Part shown: positions 1-7,407 of the stretch, piece after piece | How the letters are laid out: each line of letters begins with the position of its first letter | Numbering within the stretch: the stretch's first letter is position 1 | Program-made: the position numbers and the translations under genes | Notes under the pieces: generated by a model | Databases searched by the model: none | What the model was told of the DNA's origin: nothing | Seen by the model: the letters and a program-made list of their open reading frames with translations, nothing else | Origin: Stephanodiscus triporus | Taxonomy: Eukaryota; Bacillariophyta; Thalassiosirophyceae; Thalassiosirales; Thalassiosiraceae | DNA: 13,299 nucleotides | Direction: 5' to 3' | NCBI GenBank assembly: GCA_036939755.1 | Contig: JALLAZ010000621.1 | Location: 1 to 13,299, forward strand

Positions 1-107
1 CGCGAAATGTCCGGAGTTTTTCCGAAAAACCCATAAAAAAAAGCGTCCGGACTTATGGTTAAGTCTGGTAACGATAAACAGAGAGTGAAAATAATATCAG
101 CGTAATA
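1..107 (+). promoter_or_regulatory. Upstream region of the RCC1-like gene
   Basis: This short leader holds two copies of GTCCGGA (9-15 and 45-51; the second lies in the palindrome GTCCGGAC) and a small inverted repeat TTTTTC/GAAAAA around 17-29. An in-frame TAA at 60-62 precedes the ATG at 108, so 108 is the first possible start unless an upstream exon exists. Transcription signals cannot be assigned from the sequence alone; calling this a promoter is inference from its position. Confidence 0.3.
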
Positions 108-1622
108 ATGATTTCCGCGTCGTCCATCATCGGACCCGTCAGCCGTCGTATCCGCTCGCTGTCGTCCGCGGCGCCGACGTCGCGCCGCAAGAACAGCGCG
201 CCGACGCCGTCGTCGTATTATTCGACCCACCACGATCGCCGGTGCGGCGGCGGCGTCGACGGCGTCGTCGTCGTCGTTTGTAGTCGGGATCACTCCTCCG
301 CGGCGGCGGAGGCGTCGTCGTCGTCGTCCGACGAGGCGTCGCGTCGTGCGCATCCGAGGCGACACTACATGTGGGGAACGTCGAAGAAGGGTACGATCCC
401 CGCGAGGTTGCTGGGGGAGGCGACCACCTCCTCCGCCACCGCTCCGTCGGCGGTCGCGATGACGACCCCGTCCTCCCCCGGCGGACTGTACTCGTCGGAC
501 GAGGTCGTCGTGGACCATCCCATGCGGCTGAATTTCGGAGGGGACGGGGAGTCGTCGTCGTCGTCGCTTCGCGCCTTCCTGTTCGGCGAGGGGGGGGACG
601 GTAGCGACGATGTCGCCCTCGAGAGGACGTACTGCGGCGCCTCGGGGACGGCGATGGTCCTGGAGGACGGACGGTGTTTCGTCATGGGTTCCAACAAGAA
701 CGGGGAACTGGGCATAGGGAGCTCGATCAAGGAGACGGCGAGGCCGGTACACGTCCCGCTCCCCGACCCCGTCGTCAAGGCGTCGCTCGGGCCGAACTTC
801 TCGGCCATCCTCACCTCACCCGGCGACCTGTACACCTTCGGCTACGGCGGCTCGCGCATCAACGGACTTGGATGCCTCGGACACGGCGACGACGTGGATA
901 CCCAGCCCGTGCCGCGTCTCGTTCAGTCGCTGATCGAGGACGGATGCGTCGTATCCGACGTGCACTGCGGCGAGTACTCCATGACGGTCTTGACGTCGGA
1001 GGGGGAGGTCCTGACATGCGGCGCCGGATCGTACGGCCGCCTCGGCAACCTCGAGACGATCGATCAGCTCTACCCCGAGCCGGTGGAGCTGTTGGGATCG
1101 GAGGACGTGACCCGCATCGCGTGCGGACACGCCTTCAGCCTGGCGTTGAACTCCGACGGCGTCGTGCAAGCGTGGGGCAGGAACAACGAGGGACAGCTCG
1201 GGACTGGAATGGGCCTCGCCGCGGACATGTACGCCATGGAATCGCTCCCGCGTCCGGTCGAGGGCGCGCTCGAGGGGAGGAACGTCGTTCGTATCGCCGC
1301 CGGACACACGCACGCCGCCGCGGTCACGTCCGACGGCGAACTCTTCACGTGGGGGATGAATTACACCCACGAGCCGAGGTTGGAAACGACGCTGCTGCAC
1401 GCTCGCATCGTGGACGTTGCATGCGGGCAGAATTACACCCTCGCGCTGGACGAGGACGGGAGGGTCTACAGCATGGGCAAGGGAAAGACGGGGGTGCTGG
1501 GATTGGCGTCGACCAGGGTATCGGCGTACCCGATTTTGGTCGAGGGTATTCCCGCGGAGGAGAGGGTGGTGTCGATGAGTTGCGGCTGGGCTCACGTGGC
1601 GTGCACGACCGTATTAGAGTAG
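108..1622 (+). CDS. RCC1-repeat (regulator of chromosome condensation-like) protein, probably mitochondrial
   Basis: An intact 504-aa protein. The first ~42 residues are rich in Arg, Ser and Ala with no acidic residue, as in a mitochondrial presequence; there is no hydrophobic core like that of a diatom plastid bipartite leader. Low-complexity Ser/Val runs (up to ~170) come from GTC/TCG trinucleotide tracts. From Tyr175 there are six RCC1 repeats with the usual signatures, such as ACGHAFSLALNSDG and AWGRNNEGQLGTG. A seventh blade seems to be closed Velcro-style by the N-terminal half-blade YMWGTSKKG (residues 87-95) and the C-terminal CGWAHVACT. RCC1-fold proteins are beta propellers acting as Ran-type exchange factors or scaffolds; mitochondrial members such as RCC1L act in organelle translation or GTPase regulation. 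The fold is clear, but the specific function and location are inference. The GC-rich composition contrasts with the transposon block further right. Confidence 0.9.
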   Translation: MISASSIIGPVSRRIRSLSSAAPTSRRKNSAPTPSSYYSTHHDRRCGGGVDGVVVVVCSRDHSSAAAEASSSSSDEASRRAHPRRHYMWGTSKKGTIPARLLGEATTSSATAPSAVAMTTPSSPGGLYSSDEVVVDHPMRLNFGGDGESSSSSLRAFLFGEGGDGSDDVALERTYCGASGTAMVLEDGRCFVMGSNKNGELGIGSSIKETARPVHVPLPDPVVKASLGPNFSAILTSPGDLYTFGYGGSRINGLGCLGHGDDVDTQPVPRLVQSLIEDGCVVSDVHCGEYSMTVLTSEGEVLTCGAGSYGRLGNLETIDQLYPEPVELLGSEDVTRIACGHAFSLALNSDGVVQAWGRNNEGQLGTGMGLAADMYAMESLPRPVEGALEGRNVVRIAAGHTHAAAVTSDGELFTWGMNYTHEPRLETTLLHARIVDVACGQNYTLALDEDGRVYSMGKGKTGVLGLASTRVSAYPILVEGIPAEERVVSMSCGWAHVACTTVLE

Positions 1623-1815
1623 AAGAATAGATATCTTGTCTTGATTTTTTCTTAATAGAGTCATGATTTGATCCTCTGATAGGTCCTACAATGCATTCTT
1701 GGATGACGGAGACAGTAATATTCAATACTCATCGTAGGCATACGATGTTGCAATCTTTTCATGTGACCAAATGTAAGTAACCTGCATCACGTCACACAGA
1801 AACATCAACTCCTTC

Positions 1816-1863
1816 ATCACAAATAATGCCGTTTACTTCGTTTCTTTGTCACCGCACACCGCT
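1816..1863 (+). repeat. Diverged direct repeat, copy 1
   Basis: This copy aligns with 1962-2010. Shared blocks are ATCA, ATA, ATGCC, ACTT, TTTCTTT and the terminal GCACACCGCT, with roughly three quarters of positions identical by eye. Only a duplication, not a function, can be supported. Confidence 0.5.
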
Positions 1864-1961
1864 GCCGAGGAGGAGGAGAAGATGTTTAATCTACTGAGAG
1901 TACGACCTATTTTAAGTCTTGTCATATTCATGCACACGCAGAACCAAAATACACACCCATA

Positions 1962-2010
1962 ATCAAGATACATGCCATGAACTTTATTTCTTTCGACACT
2001 GCACACCGCT
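1962..2010 (+). repeat. Diverged direct repeat, copy 2
   Basis: Second copy of the unit at 1816-1863, same orientation, start-to-start distance about 146 bp. It lies just beyond the stop codon of the minus-strand gene at 2057, so it probably falls in that gene's 3' untranslated region. Confidence 0.5.
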
Positions 2011-2056
2011 TTTAGGACCATGTAGTCACCGCCAAATAACTGCTATCCCTCTCCAT

Positions 2057-3253
2057 TCAAACGAGCCTTGGGGAAAGCGCGAAGCTGTCAATGGGCATAC
2101 TGTACACCACCTCCTCGACCGCGTCCGAGTATACCTTCGCTTGCGCCCTCTCTCGTCGTCGAACGTCGTGAGAGGTGCTTCTACTATTATTGCTATCATC
2201 GCTATCATCGTTATCATCGCTATCATCGCACGACGATGACTCATAGCCTCGTCGACTCGTGGGCCTGGTTGTATCGCCATCACGGACTCGTCGCATTCGG
2301 GTATTGCCATTGAGCCCATTGAGCCTGGTGTCTCGGACCGGGGACCTGCTTCCATCACTAAAATGAAAACTATCAACATCGACAATACCACAAGTTGCTC
2401 TCTTGGGCGAAAACGTGGCCCCGCACTTCTTTGTAAAGAAGTATCCCGCATCGACTATGGTATTCCTAACGGCGTCCCTCTCGTCTGGTCCGAATCTTTG
2501 CACGGTCGCGAATATCTGCTGGACGGCATCGTTGATGTCCTGCATCGACGCCCTGATCTCGTTGTTGAGTTTGAGCTCCACTGTCCCGCACATGACGTGT
2601 CCCCGAGAAATAGAGGTTCGGCGCCTCGCGGTCTTCCCTCGGCGCCGTCCTTGCCTAGCACGCTCCGAGCTGTTGGTTCGGCTCCTCCTTTCACGGCCAT
2701 CCTCAACGGCGAGATTGTCTTCGGGCGTGACCTGGCTGACGTTCCCAGTCACGGCCGTCGAGACGCTCGGCGAGCCGACGCTCATGTTGTCATCATGATG
2801 ATCATTACGACCTGCGCTTCCCATCGACACATCCAGATCCAAAGTTATGGGGCTCACACTAGCATCCAATCGGGTAGCCAGATCCAAAGTTATGGGGCTG
2901 ACGCTAGAATCCAATCGGGTAGCAAATTTTGGGGATCGGCTATCTATGGCGTTCACAGAGACCCAGTGACTTCGGGAGCAGCTGGCGTCAAATCGTCGTG
3001 GGGAGGACAGCGTTGGCTCGTTTGTCGGTTTCGCAACCATCTTGGTACGATTAACGTCCTTGTCGGCGGGCGGCAAGAAGACTGGTGGCATGTTATTACG
3101 CAGCCGGAACGGATTGGTAGATTCCGGGAACTCCTCGATGGAGGGATCGGACACGAAAGTCTGGATGTGTTGCTGCTGCTTTTCCACCTCCTCGGTACAG
3201 ACTGGGAAAGATATTCCTAACTCGCCCGAGGGTGGTTTCGGCAACGACCACAT
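2057..3253 (-). CDS. Hypothetical low-complexity, probably nuclear protein (398 aa)
   Basis: I do not recognise a family. The protein starts at an ATG (3253) preceded by an in-frame TAA and runs 398 residues. Visible features are a perfect-phase 15-residue tandem repeat (ATRLDxSVSPITLDL, residues 111-125 and 126-140), a basic cluster RRRGKTARRR (~198-210) that could be a nuclear localisation signal, a more ordered, probably helical segment (~225-285, around NNEIRASMQDINDAVQQ), an acidic Asp/Ser tract (~338-354) from GCTATCATC repeats, and a C-terminal DAVEEVVYSMPIDSF segment. Between the 45-bp repeat copies, two of three internal differences are silent in this frame, whereas all three change residues in the competing 285-codon plus-strand frame; this supports the minus strand. 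No catalytic motif, signal peptide or membrane segment was seen. Confidence 0.58.
   Translation of the reverse strand: MWSLPKPPSGELGISFPVCTEEVEKQQQHIQTFVSDPSIEEFPESTNPFRLRNNMPPVFLPPADKDVNRTKMVAKPTNEPTLSSPRRFDASCSRSHWVSVNAIDSRSPKFATRLDSSVSPITLDLATRLDASVSPITLDLDVSMGSAGRNDHHDDNMSVGSPSVSTAVTGNVSQVTPEDNLAVEDGRERRSRTNSSERARQGRRRGKTARRRTSISRGHVMCGTVELKLNNEIRASMQDINDAVQQIFATVQRFGPDERDAVRNTIVDAGYFFTKKCGATFSPKRATCGIVDVDSFHFSDGSRSPVRDTRLNGLNGNTRMRRVRDGDTTRPTSRRGYESSSCDDSDDNDDSDDSNNSRSTSHDVRRRERAQAKVYSDAVEEVVYSMPIDSFALSPRLV
2192..2227 (+). repeat. 9-bp tandem repeat (GCTATCATC)x4
   Basis: Four consecutive 9-mers, the third with one change (GTTATCATC). They lie inside the minus-strand hypothetical gene and encode part of its Asp/Ser/Asn tract. 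The in-frame unit length means copy number could vary without breaking the gene. Confidence 0.85.
2836..2925 (+). repeat. 45-bp tandem duplication
   Basis: Two head-to-tail 45-bp units (2836-2880 and 2881-2925), nearly identical, each starting GATCCAAAGTTATGGGGCT. The unit is a multiple of three and keeps the minus-strand gene open, adding a second 15-residue block. Confidence 0.9.
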
Positions 3254-3721
3254 GTGGCGTAAGATTGGAAGGGCGGGCTGCGCTACTTATCTCCGACGCC
3301 TCTGCGGGTGGGTGAATGTTTTGTTATTTGTCATCGCATGGCATGGCATGGCATGCCATTCCATGTCTGCGTAGAGATGTAGGCAGAATTAGAACCGCAG
3401 AATTAAAATTGGATCACAACCCGCCGAGTCAAAAAAAAAGTTGATTCGTATCTTGTAAACATATTCGGAGGGGTCTTCGTACGGTTAGAAAGCAAAAAAG
3501 TAAACTGTAGGAATTGGTACTTTCTCTGCAAACATCGAATTCAAGAATTTCAACTTGGTTTTTTTCTGGCATTTTTGTGCCGGAACTCGAAACTGGGCCG
3601 TCAAACGAAAGTAGGGACGAAACGCGCGAGCATAAGACTCGAAACTCAATGTTTGGGCTGACTGCCACTGCCTAGCCTGTCGACCAGCATCTCAGACATA
3701 GGATTTTCTGTGGGGCACTAT
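3254..3721. other. Intergenic region upstream of the minus-strand hypothetical gene
   Basis: It should contain the promoter of the gene that starts at 3253 and reads leftward. The only clear structure is a pentamer repeat, (GCATG)x4 at 3336-3355, followed by CCATTCCATG. A 79-codon minus-strand frame (3429-3668) opens with GTG rather than ATG and has no recognisable features, so I do not call it a gene. Confidence 0.5.
3336..3355 (+). repeat. Pentanucleotide microsatellite (GCATG)x4
   Basis: Four perfect GCATG units, flanked on the right by CCATTCCATG, which can pair back onto the repeat. It lies about 85 bp upstream of the minus-strand start codon at 3253. A regulatory role is possible but not shown. 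Confidence 0.8.
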
Positions 3722-3744
3722 CTACCATATCATGTGGTAGTTTT

Positions 3745-3760
3745 ACTACCAATTAGTAGT
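3745..3760. repeat. Near-palindrome ACTACCAATTAGTAGT (left)
   Basis: ACTAC and GTAGT pair around an AT-rich centre. It differs by one base from the perfect palindrome at 6334-6349. It sits directly beside the hairpin at 3761-3806 and about 540 bp before the piggyBac reading frame. Confidence 0.75.
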
Positions 3761-3806
3761 TTGTTCACCGGCCATAACGACATGGTTATTCGGCCTTGGT
3801 GAACAA
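3761..3806. repeat. Long interrupted hairpin
   Basis: The outer arms TTGTTCACC (3761-3769) and GGTGAACAA (3798-3806) pair perfectly. Inside them GGCC pairs with GGCC (3770-3773 and 3792-3795) and ATAAC with GTTAT (3774-3778 and 3785-3789), with 2-nt bulges on one side and a 6-nt loop. That is 18 paired bases. It probably belongs to the subterminal structure of the piggyBac-type element. Confidence 0.75.
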
Positions 3807-4141
3807 GATGAGGGTATTGCGGGGTGTGTCAACGTGATGGGCAGCCATAGTTCAGTTTAGTGGCGTCCAGATATTACCGCGTACTTTTTGCGGTATACCA
3901 ATCCAGGAACCGTCGGTCGGCGATATCATGGTTGTGGTTGTGACGGAAAAAAGGTTTTTGTGACTGGTCGGTGTTTCCTATGGTAGGAATACGTAGGTAC
4001 AATACCAAGGTTTCGGCGATGCCACTCTTCCTCCATGGTCCGAACCACACCCCACGGCGGAATCGGAGCCATAGGCTCCACCATGGCCTTTTTCTTCCAC
4101 CCTAGCAAGCACATTCGGGAAAAGATCTCACCGGTATCCTT

Positions 4142-6140
4142 GTGACAGAGGAGGGCATGCGGCACGTGAGCAAAAAACAAGAGCATATGTGCTACCTCGT
4201 GCGCATTGATAATTTTGGGGAAGACATCGTCTTCCACATCGTCAAGAAGAACTTAAACTTAAGGTTACACATGCGCCTCTGGCTCTGGTGCCCTTTCAAA
4301 GCAAGGCACGCATTCACACTACTGCCACCACACCCAGTGACATGGTCAACCCAGATCATTTGTCCAATTGCAATACTACGGCAACCATTGAAGGTGGCCT
4401 GTCGCGCACTACGATGAGGGAGGAGATCAAGCAGCTCAGTCAGCAAGGCATCAGTCTCCACGATGATATCAAGCCAGCGCCAGAGAATGCAGAGCCTGCG
4501 CCAGAGGGAGCAGCGCCTCCCACCGGCACAAGGGAGAAGCCCCAGTATTGTTGCTGGTGTGTGGAAAACATCACCGATCAAGTTGGAAAGTTCGTCCATC
4601 ACCGGTGGGACGAAATTGTGGACATGGACGAGCTCCAACTGTTCCTCATTATGTGCTTCCCCAAGAAGAGGATTGTTGATTTGGTCATCCCACAGACCAA
4701 CAAGACTCTGGGCAAGCTGATAGACCTCCAAGAGATCTATGTTTGGCTGGGATGTATATTCTTTATGGTGTGTTACCTCGGCATTGAGGATCGCGACCTC
4801 TGGTGGTCGACGAAGCCTATTGACATGTTTGATGGTGCCCCCCTTTGTCTAAATGAATTCATCACAAAATCACACTTCCGTGAGATTATTGAATCAATCG
4901 GCTACATGAGCAAGGACGCGCCTCTCCTTTTTGTGGATTGCTTTCATGGGATCCACGAGATGATCGACGTGTTCATCGATCACTACTCCTCCAAATATAA
5001 GCCCTCGTGGTTGAATTGCATTGACGAGTTGATGAACTTGTGGCTAAAGAAGTTCTGTCCTGGATTCATGTCTCTCCCCTGCAAGCCCCATCCTTTTGGC
5101 AATGAGTATCACTTGATTGCCCATGGAGACAATGGTAAGCCCATCATGTGGAGAGTCCAAATTGTTGAAGGAACGGATTGGCTGAGGAAGCTGAATGGAA
5201 TGTTTGCCTTCCCAACAAAGTGGGAAAAGAAGGGATACAACAACACCATGGAGCTCCTTCTTGATATGATGGAGCCCCTCCACCACACCCGTAAGGTTCT
5301 GATGGGTGACAGTGGCTTCTGTGTTGCACAAGGGGTCACCTCTCTCAACCAAGTAGGAGTTCACAGGCAGTTCCTGATCAAGAAGCAGCGCTACTGGCCC
5401 AAGTACATCCCGGGGGACTACATTGACAACTGCATGATACAGAAGCCATTGGGTCATATGGAAACATTCATTTAGGACTTGGGAGGCTGCGTTTCTTCTT
5501 CCACTGCACCCATGATGCAGACTACATGGTGAAGATCATGTCAATACACCGGGTCCTGGAGAAAATCCAGGACCATCCCATGTGGCACTTTGTTGACAGG
5601 GAATGGAGGACGTTTAAGTATGCCAAGCCATTCAGTTGTCACAACTGTGCAAAGCTTTGGGTCGATGATGTCAACAATCGTTGACATGACCCTATCGGAT
5701 TGGAAGAAGTGTGGCAAACAAAATGGTGGCCCAACCGACAATAACAATATACTTTCCTGTTGTTGGTGGCAGAGGTGAATTGTGTGCAGGCTTGGGCGCT
5801 CGGTAGGAAGGAATTACCAAAGGCAATGTTGATTTTTCGAAACAGAAGCTGGCAATGTGGATGCTACTCAACAAAATAGGACAAGATGGGCTTACTGCAG
5901 CATCTCCCCCATGCCTTCGGAGGCGCTCATCGACTGATCACATCCTCCGAAAGCAAAAAGTGAAGGAGGGTAAGTGGAATCCTTTGACCTGCGCATTCAA
6001 CAATGCTATGTCTCATAGAAAATGTCCGTTACCTGTGCCACGACTGCAACAAGGGGGTTTGTACATATTGTACATGTAATCCTGGAGCTCCACTATGCTC
6101 AGTTTGCTTTGGATTGCATTTGCAAGACCAAGGCCATTGA
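4142..6140 (+). pseudogene. PiggyBac-family transposase, frameshifted and interrupted
   Basis: Cut-and-paste transposase with a DDE core (DDE_Tnp_1_7-like), broken. An open stretch of 395 codons (4288-5475) carries the first catalytic Asp in CIDELM (residue 246) and the second in VLMGDSGF (residue 341), with typical piggyBac context such as GMFAFPTKW and LIKKQRYWPKY. After a frame change near 5440-5480 the protein continues in frame 3, with the third acidic motif VDDVNNR (Asp codon at 5664), an in-frame TGA at 5682 and later stops. At 6036-6107 lies the C-terminal zinc-binding module C-x2-C-x4-C-x2-C-x-C-x6-C-x2-C, ending at TGA 6138. A possible N-terminal segment in another frame (4142-4270, YLVRIDNFGEDIV) may belong to it. 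The element cannot make its own full-length enzyme; the family call is firm. Confidence 0.88.
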
Positions 6141-6257
6141 AATAATATAGGTATTAATTAGTAGTAGCAGTTTTTTTTTACTGTTTCATTCATATCTCTA
6201 GCAATACACCATCTTTTAATACTGGGATTTTGGTGCTTTACTCTTGAGTGGGAAATG

Positions 6258-6304
6258 GTCTGGGGCATCTCTTTTCACTGAGAGGGATTGTCTGAAAGTG
6301 GCCG
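6258..6304 (+). repeat. Shared flank blocks, left copy
   Basis: GTCTGGGGCAT (6258-6268) followed 7 nt later by CACTGAG, then GATTGTCTGAAAGTGGCCG (6286-6304). The first block recurs exactly at 9163-9173, with CACTGAG 5 nt later. The second recurs as GAATGTCAGAGTGTGGCCG at 9136-9154 (15 of 19 bases alike). The order of the two blocks is swapped on the right. Confidence 0.45.
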
Positions 6305-6333
6305 GAACATGCTTAACTTCTCACTAAAAAATC

Positions 6334-6349
6334 ACTACCAATTGGTAGT
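6334..6349. repeat. Perfect 16-bp palindrome ACTACCAATTGGTAGT (right)
   Basis: A fully self-complementary 16-mer, one base different from 3745-3760. It lies between the end of the piggyBac coding remnant and the first open codon (6353) of the second transposase remnant. Confidence 0.8.
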
Positions 6350-6854
6350 TGAACCCTACAGAAAATCCAGAAAGGTAAGCATGGCACTGGCGCCGATTCA
6401 ATTTGCAAATGGATCAACCAGGAGATGTTGACATCACCCACCAACAGGAAGCTTGCGCCCAGCATGCTGCATCATGCCATACAGCATGGGGAGTTTGGAA
6501 TCTCGTCGCAGAAGTTGGAAAGGAAATCCACACTCCCAAAGGAGTTTACACAAGCATTGTTGGTGCACAGCGTCATGATGCAGATAAGCGGTGAGGTGAC
6601 TCAGTGAGGGGGAGATGTCCTCCATCAAGATGAAGACACTTGCAACAGTCATGATGCTTCTTGGAACTCCCCACAAGGGTAAGCTGAAATGACTCAGCAC
6701 AGGCATCTGGAATATATCAAGCCTGCACAGGTAGTTGACAATGAAAACCATTATGTTGATCGACTCACGTATAAAAACATCACAATGTGGACAAAACAAG
6801 CAAAAAAATTTATCGTCGTCATTGAGATGGCAAAAGATGAGCTGGGCCTCATCC

Positions 6855-6927
6855 GTAAGTGGCTTTGCTTGTTTTTCATTATCATACTACAGCTAACCTC
6901 CTGTTTATCTTTGTTCTTCAAATGCAG
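6855..6927 (+). other. Probable spliceosomal intron in the second transposase remnant
   Basis: The 73-nt segment starts GTAAGT and ends in a pyrimidine-rich tract followed by AAATGCAG. It interrupts coding-like sequence between ...KDELGLI and the block before the first catalytic Asp. After removal a further 1-nt frame change is still needed near 6940. Confidence 0.6.
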
Positions 6928-7340
6928 ATGGCATAGAGAGTAGAGAGCGAGGTGACTCTTGTCCATCGAAATGATGCTGCTTGGTTCATTACATTGGACA
7001 AGACATGCCATGAGTTCATGATGACTGGCCTAAAGGGCAGTGCCAGTTCTGGGAGATGGGTCAATGGCTCATTTCCCTGGTCAGGCGAGCATAATGTCAT
7101 GGGGAATTTCCACACGATGGGTGCCTTTTTCACTACCCTCATGGGTGAGGCCCTGCCACCCCTGTACGTATTGAGTACAACGTCCCAGAACAAAGACGAT
7201 TACAAGCTGTTACAAGGTAGACCCTCAAGTGCTTTGTGGAGGATTGCCTATTGTGACTGGATATTATGGAGGAACAAGGCATTTGTTGTATTCGTCGTGT
7301 GTGTCTATTCGAAAGAAGGGATTGATGGATACTGATCTTT

Positions 7341-7407
7341 GGCACCAATTTATATGGTTTGTAATTCTTCCTTTGTCTTTGTTTAAAGGAAGAATTGCAT
7401 AGGTGCC
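7341..7407. repeat. Hairpin inside the second transposase remnant
   Basis: A perfect 12-bp inverted repeat, AATTCTTCCTTT (7363-7374) with AAAGGAAGAATT (7385-7396), has a 10-nt loop. Outside it GGCACC (7341-7346) and GGTGCC (7402-7407) can also pair, leaving an asymmetric internal loop. Confidence 0.7.

Larger units (their letters stand above)
1623..2056. other. Convergent intergenic region (3' ends of two genes)
   Basis: AT-richer DNA between the stop of the RCC1-like gene (+) and the stop of the hypothetical gene (-). I see no credible gene here: the small ORFs lack family features. It should hold both 3' untranslated regions. A diverged ~48-bp direct repeat (1816-1863 and 1962-2010) is its only notable structure. 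Confidence 0.6.
3722..6349 (+). mobile_element. Decayed piggyBac-type DNA transposon (approximate extent)
   Basis: The core is certain: a piggyBac-family transposase remnant (4288-6140). The extent is inferred from two near-identical 16-bp palindromes, ACTACCAATTAGTAGT (3745-3760) and ACTACCAATTGGTAGT (6334-6349), that bracket the coding region, with a further inverted pair CTACCA/TGGTAG at 3722-3740 and a long hairpin at 3761-3806. PiggyBac elements typically insert at TTAA; no TTAA pair with matching terminal repeats was found, so the true ends may differ or be lost. Confidence 0.45.
6141..6352. other. Junction between the two transposase remnants
   Basis: No gene. An AT-rich stretch with a T9 run follows the piggyBac stop codon, then the block GTCTGGGGCAT...CACTGAG (6258-6282) and a second block (6286-6304), both with counterparts near 9136-9185, then the perfect 16-bp palindrome at 6334-6349. 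This segment should hold the right end of the first element and the left end of the second, but the exact boundary is not visible. Confidence 0.5.

Noticed and set aside
674..1630. 318-codon plus-strand frame and 259-codon minus-strand frame (816-1595) over the RCC1-like gene
   Set aside because: Both are Arg-rich shadow frames caused by high GC; the RCC1 repeats are unambiguous in the frame starting at 108.
2363..3220. 285-codon plus-strand frame opposite the hypothetical gene
   Set aside because: No family features, and the 45-bp duplication changes residues at all three internal differences in this frame, whereas the minus frame tolerates two silently.
3429..3668. 79-codon minus-strand frame
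   Set aside because: It opens with GTG, has no recognisable domain, and lies in AT-rich intergenic DNA of a eukaryote.
4192..4731. 179-codon minus-strand frame over the piggyBac remnant
   Set aside because: It is antisense to recognisable transposase sequence and has no independent features.
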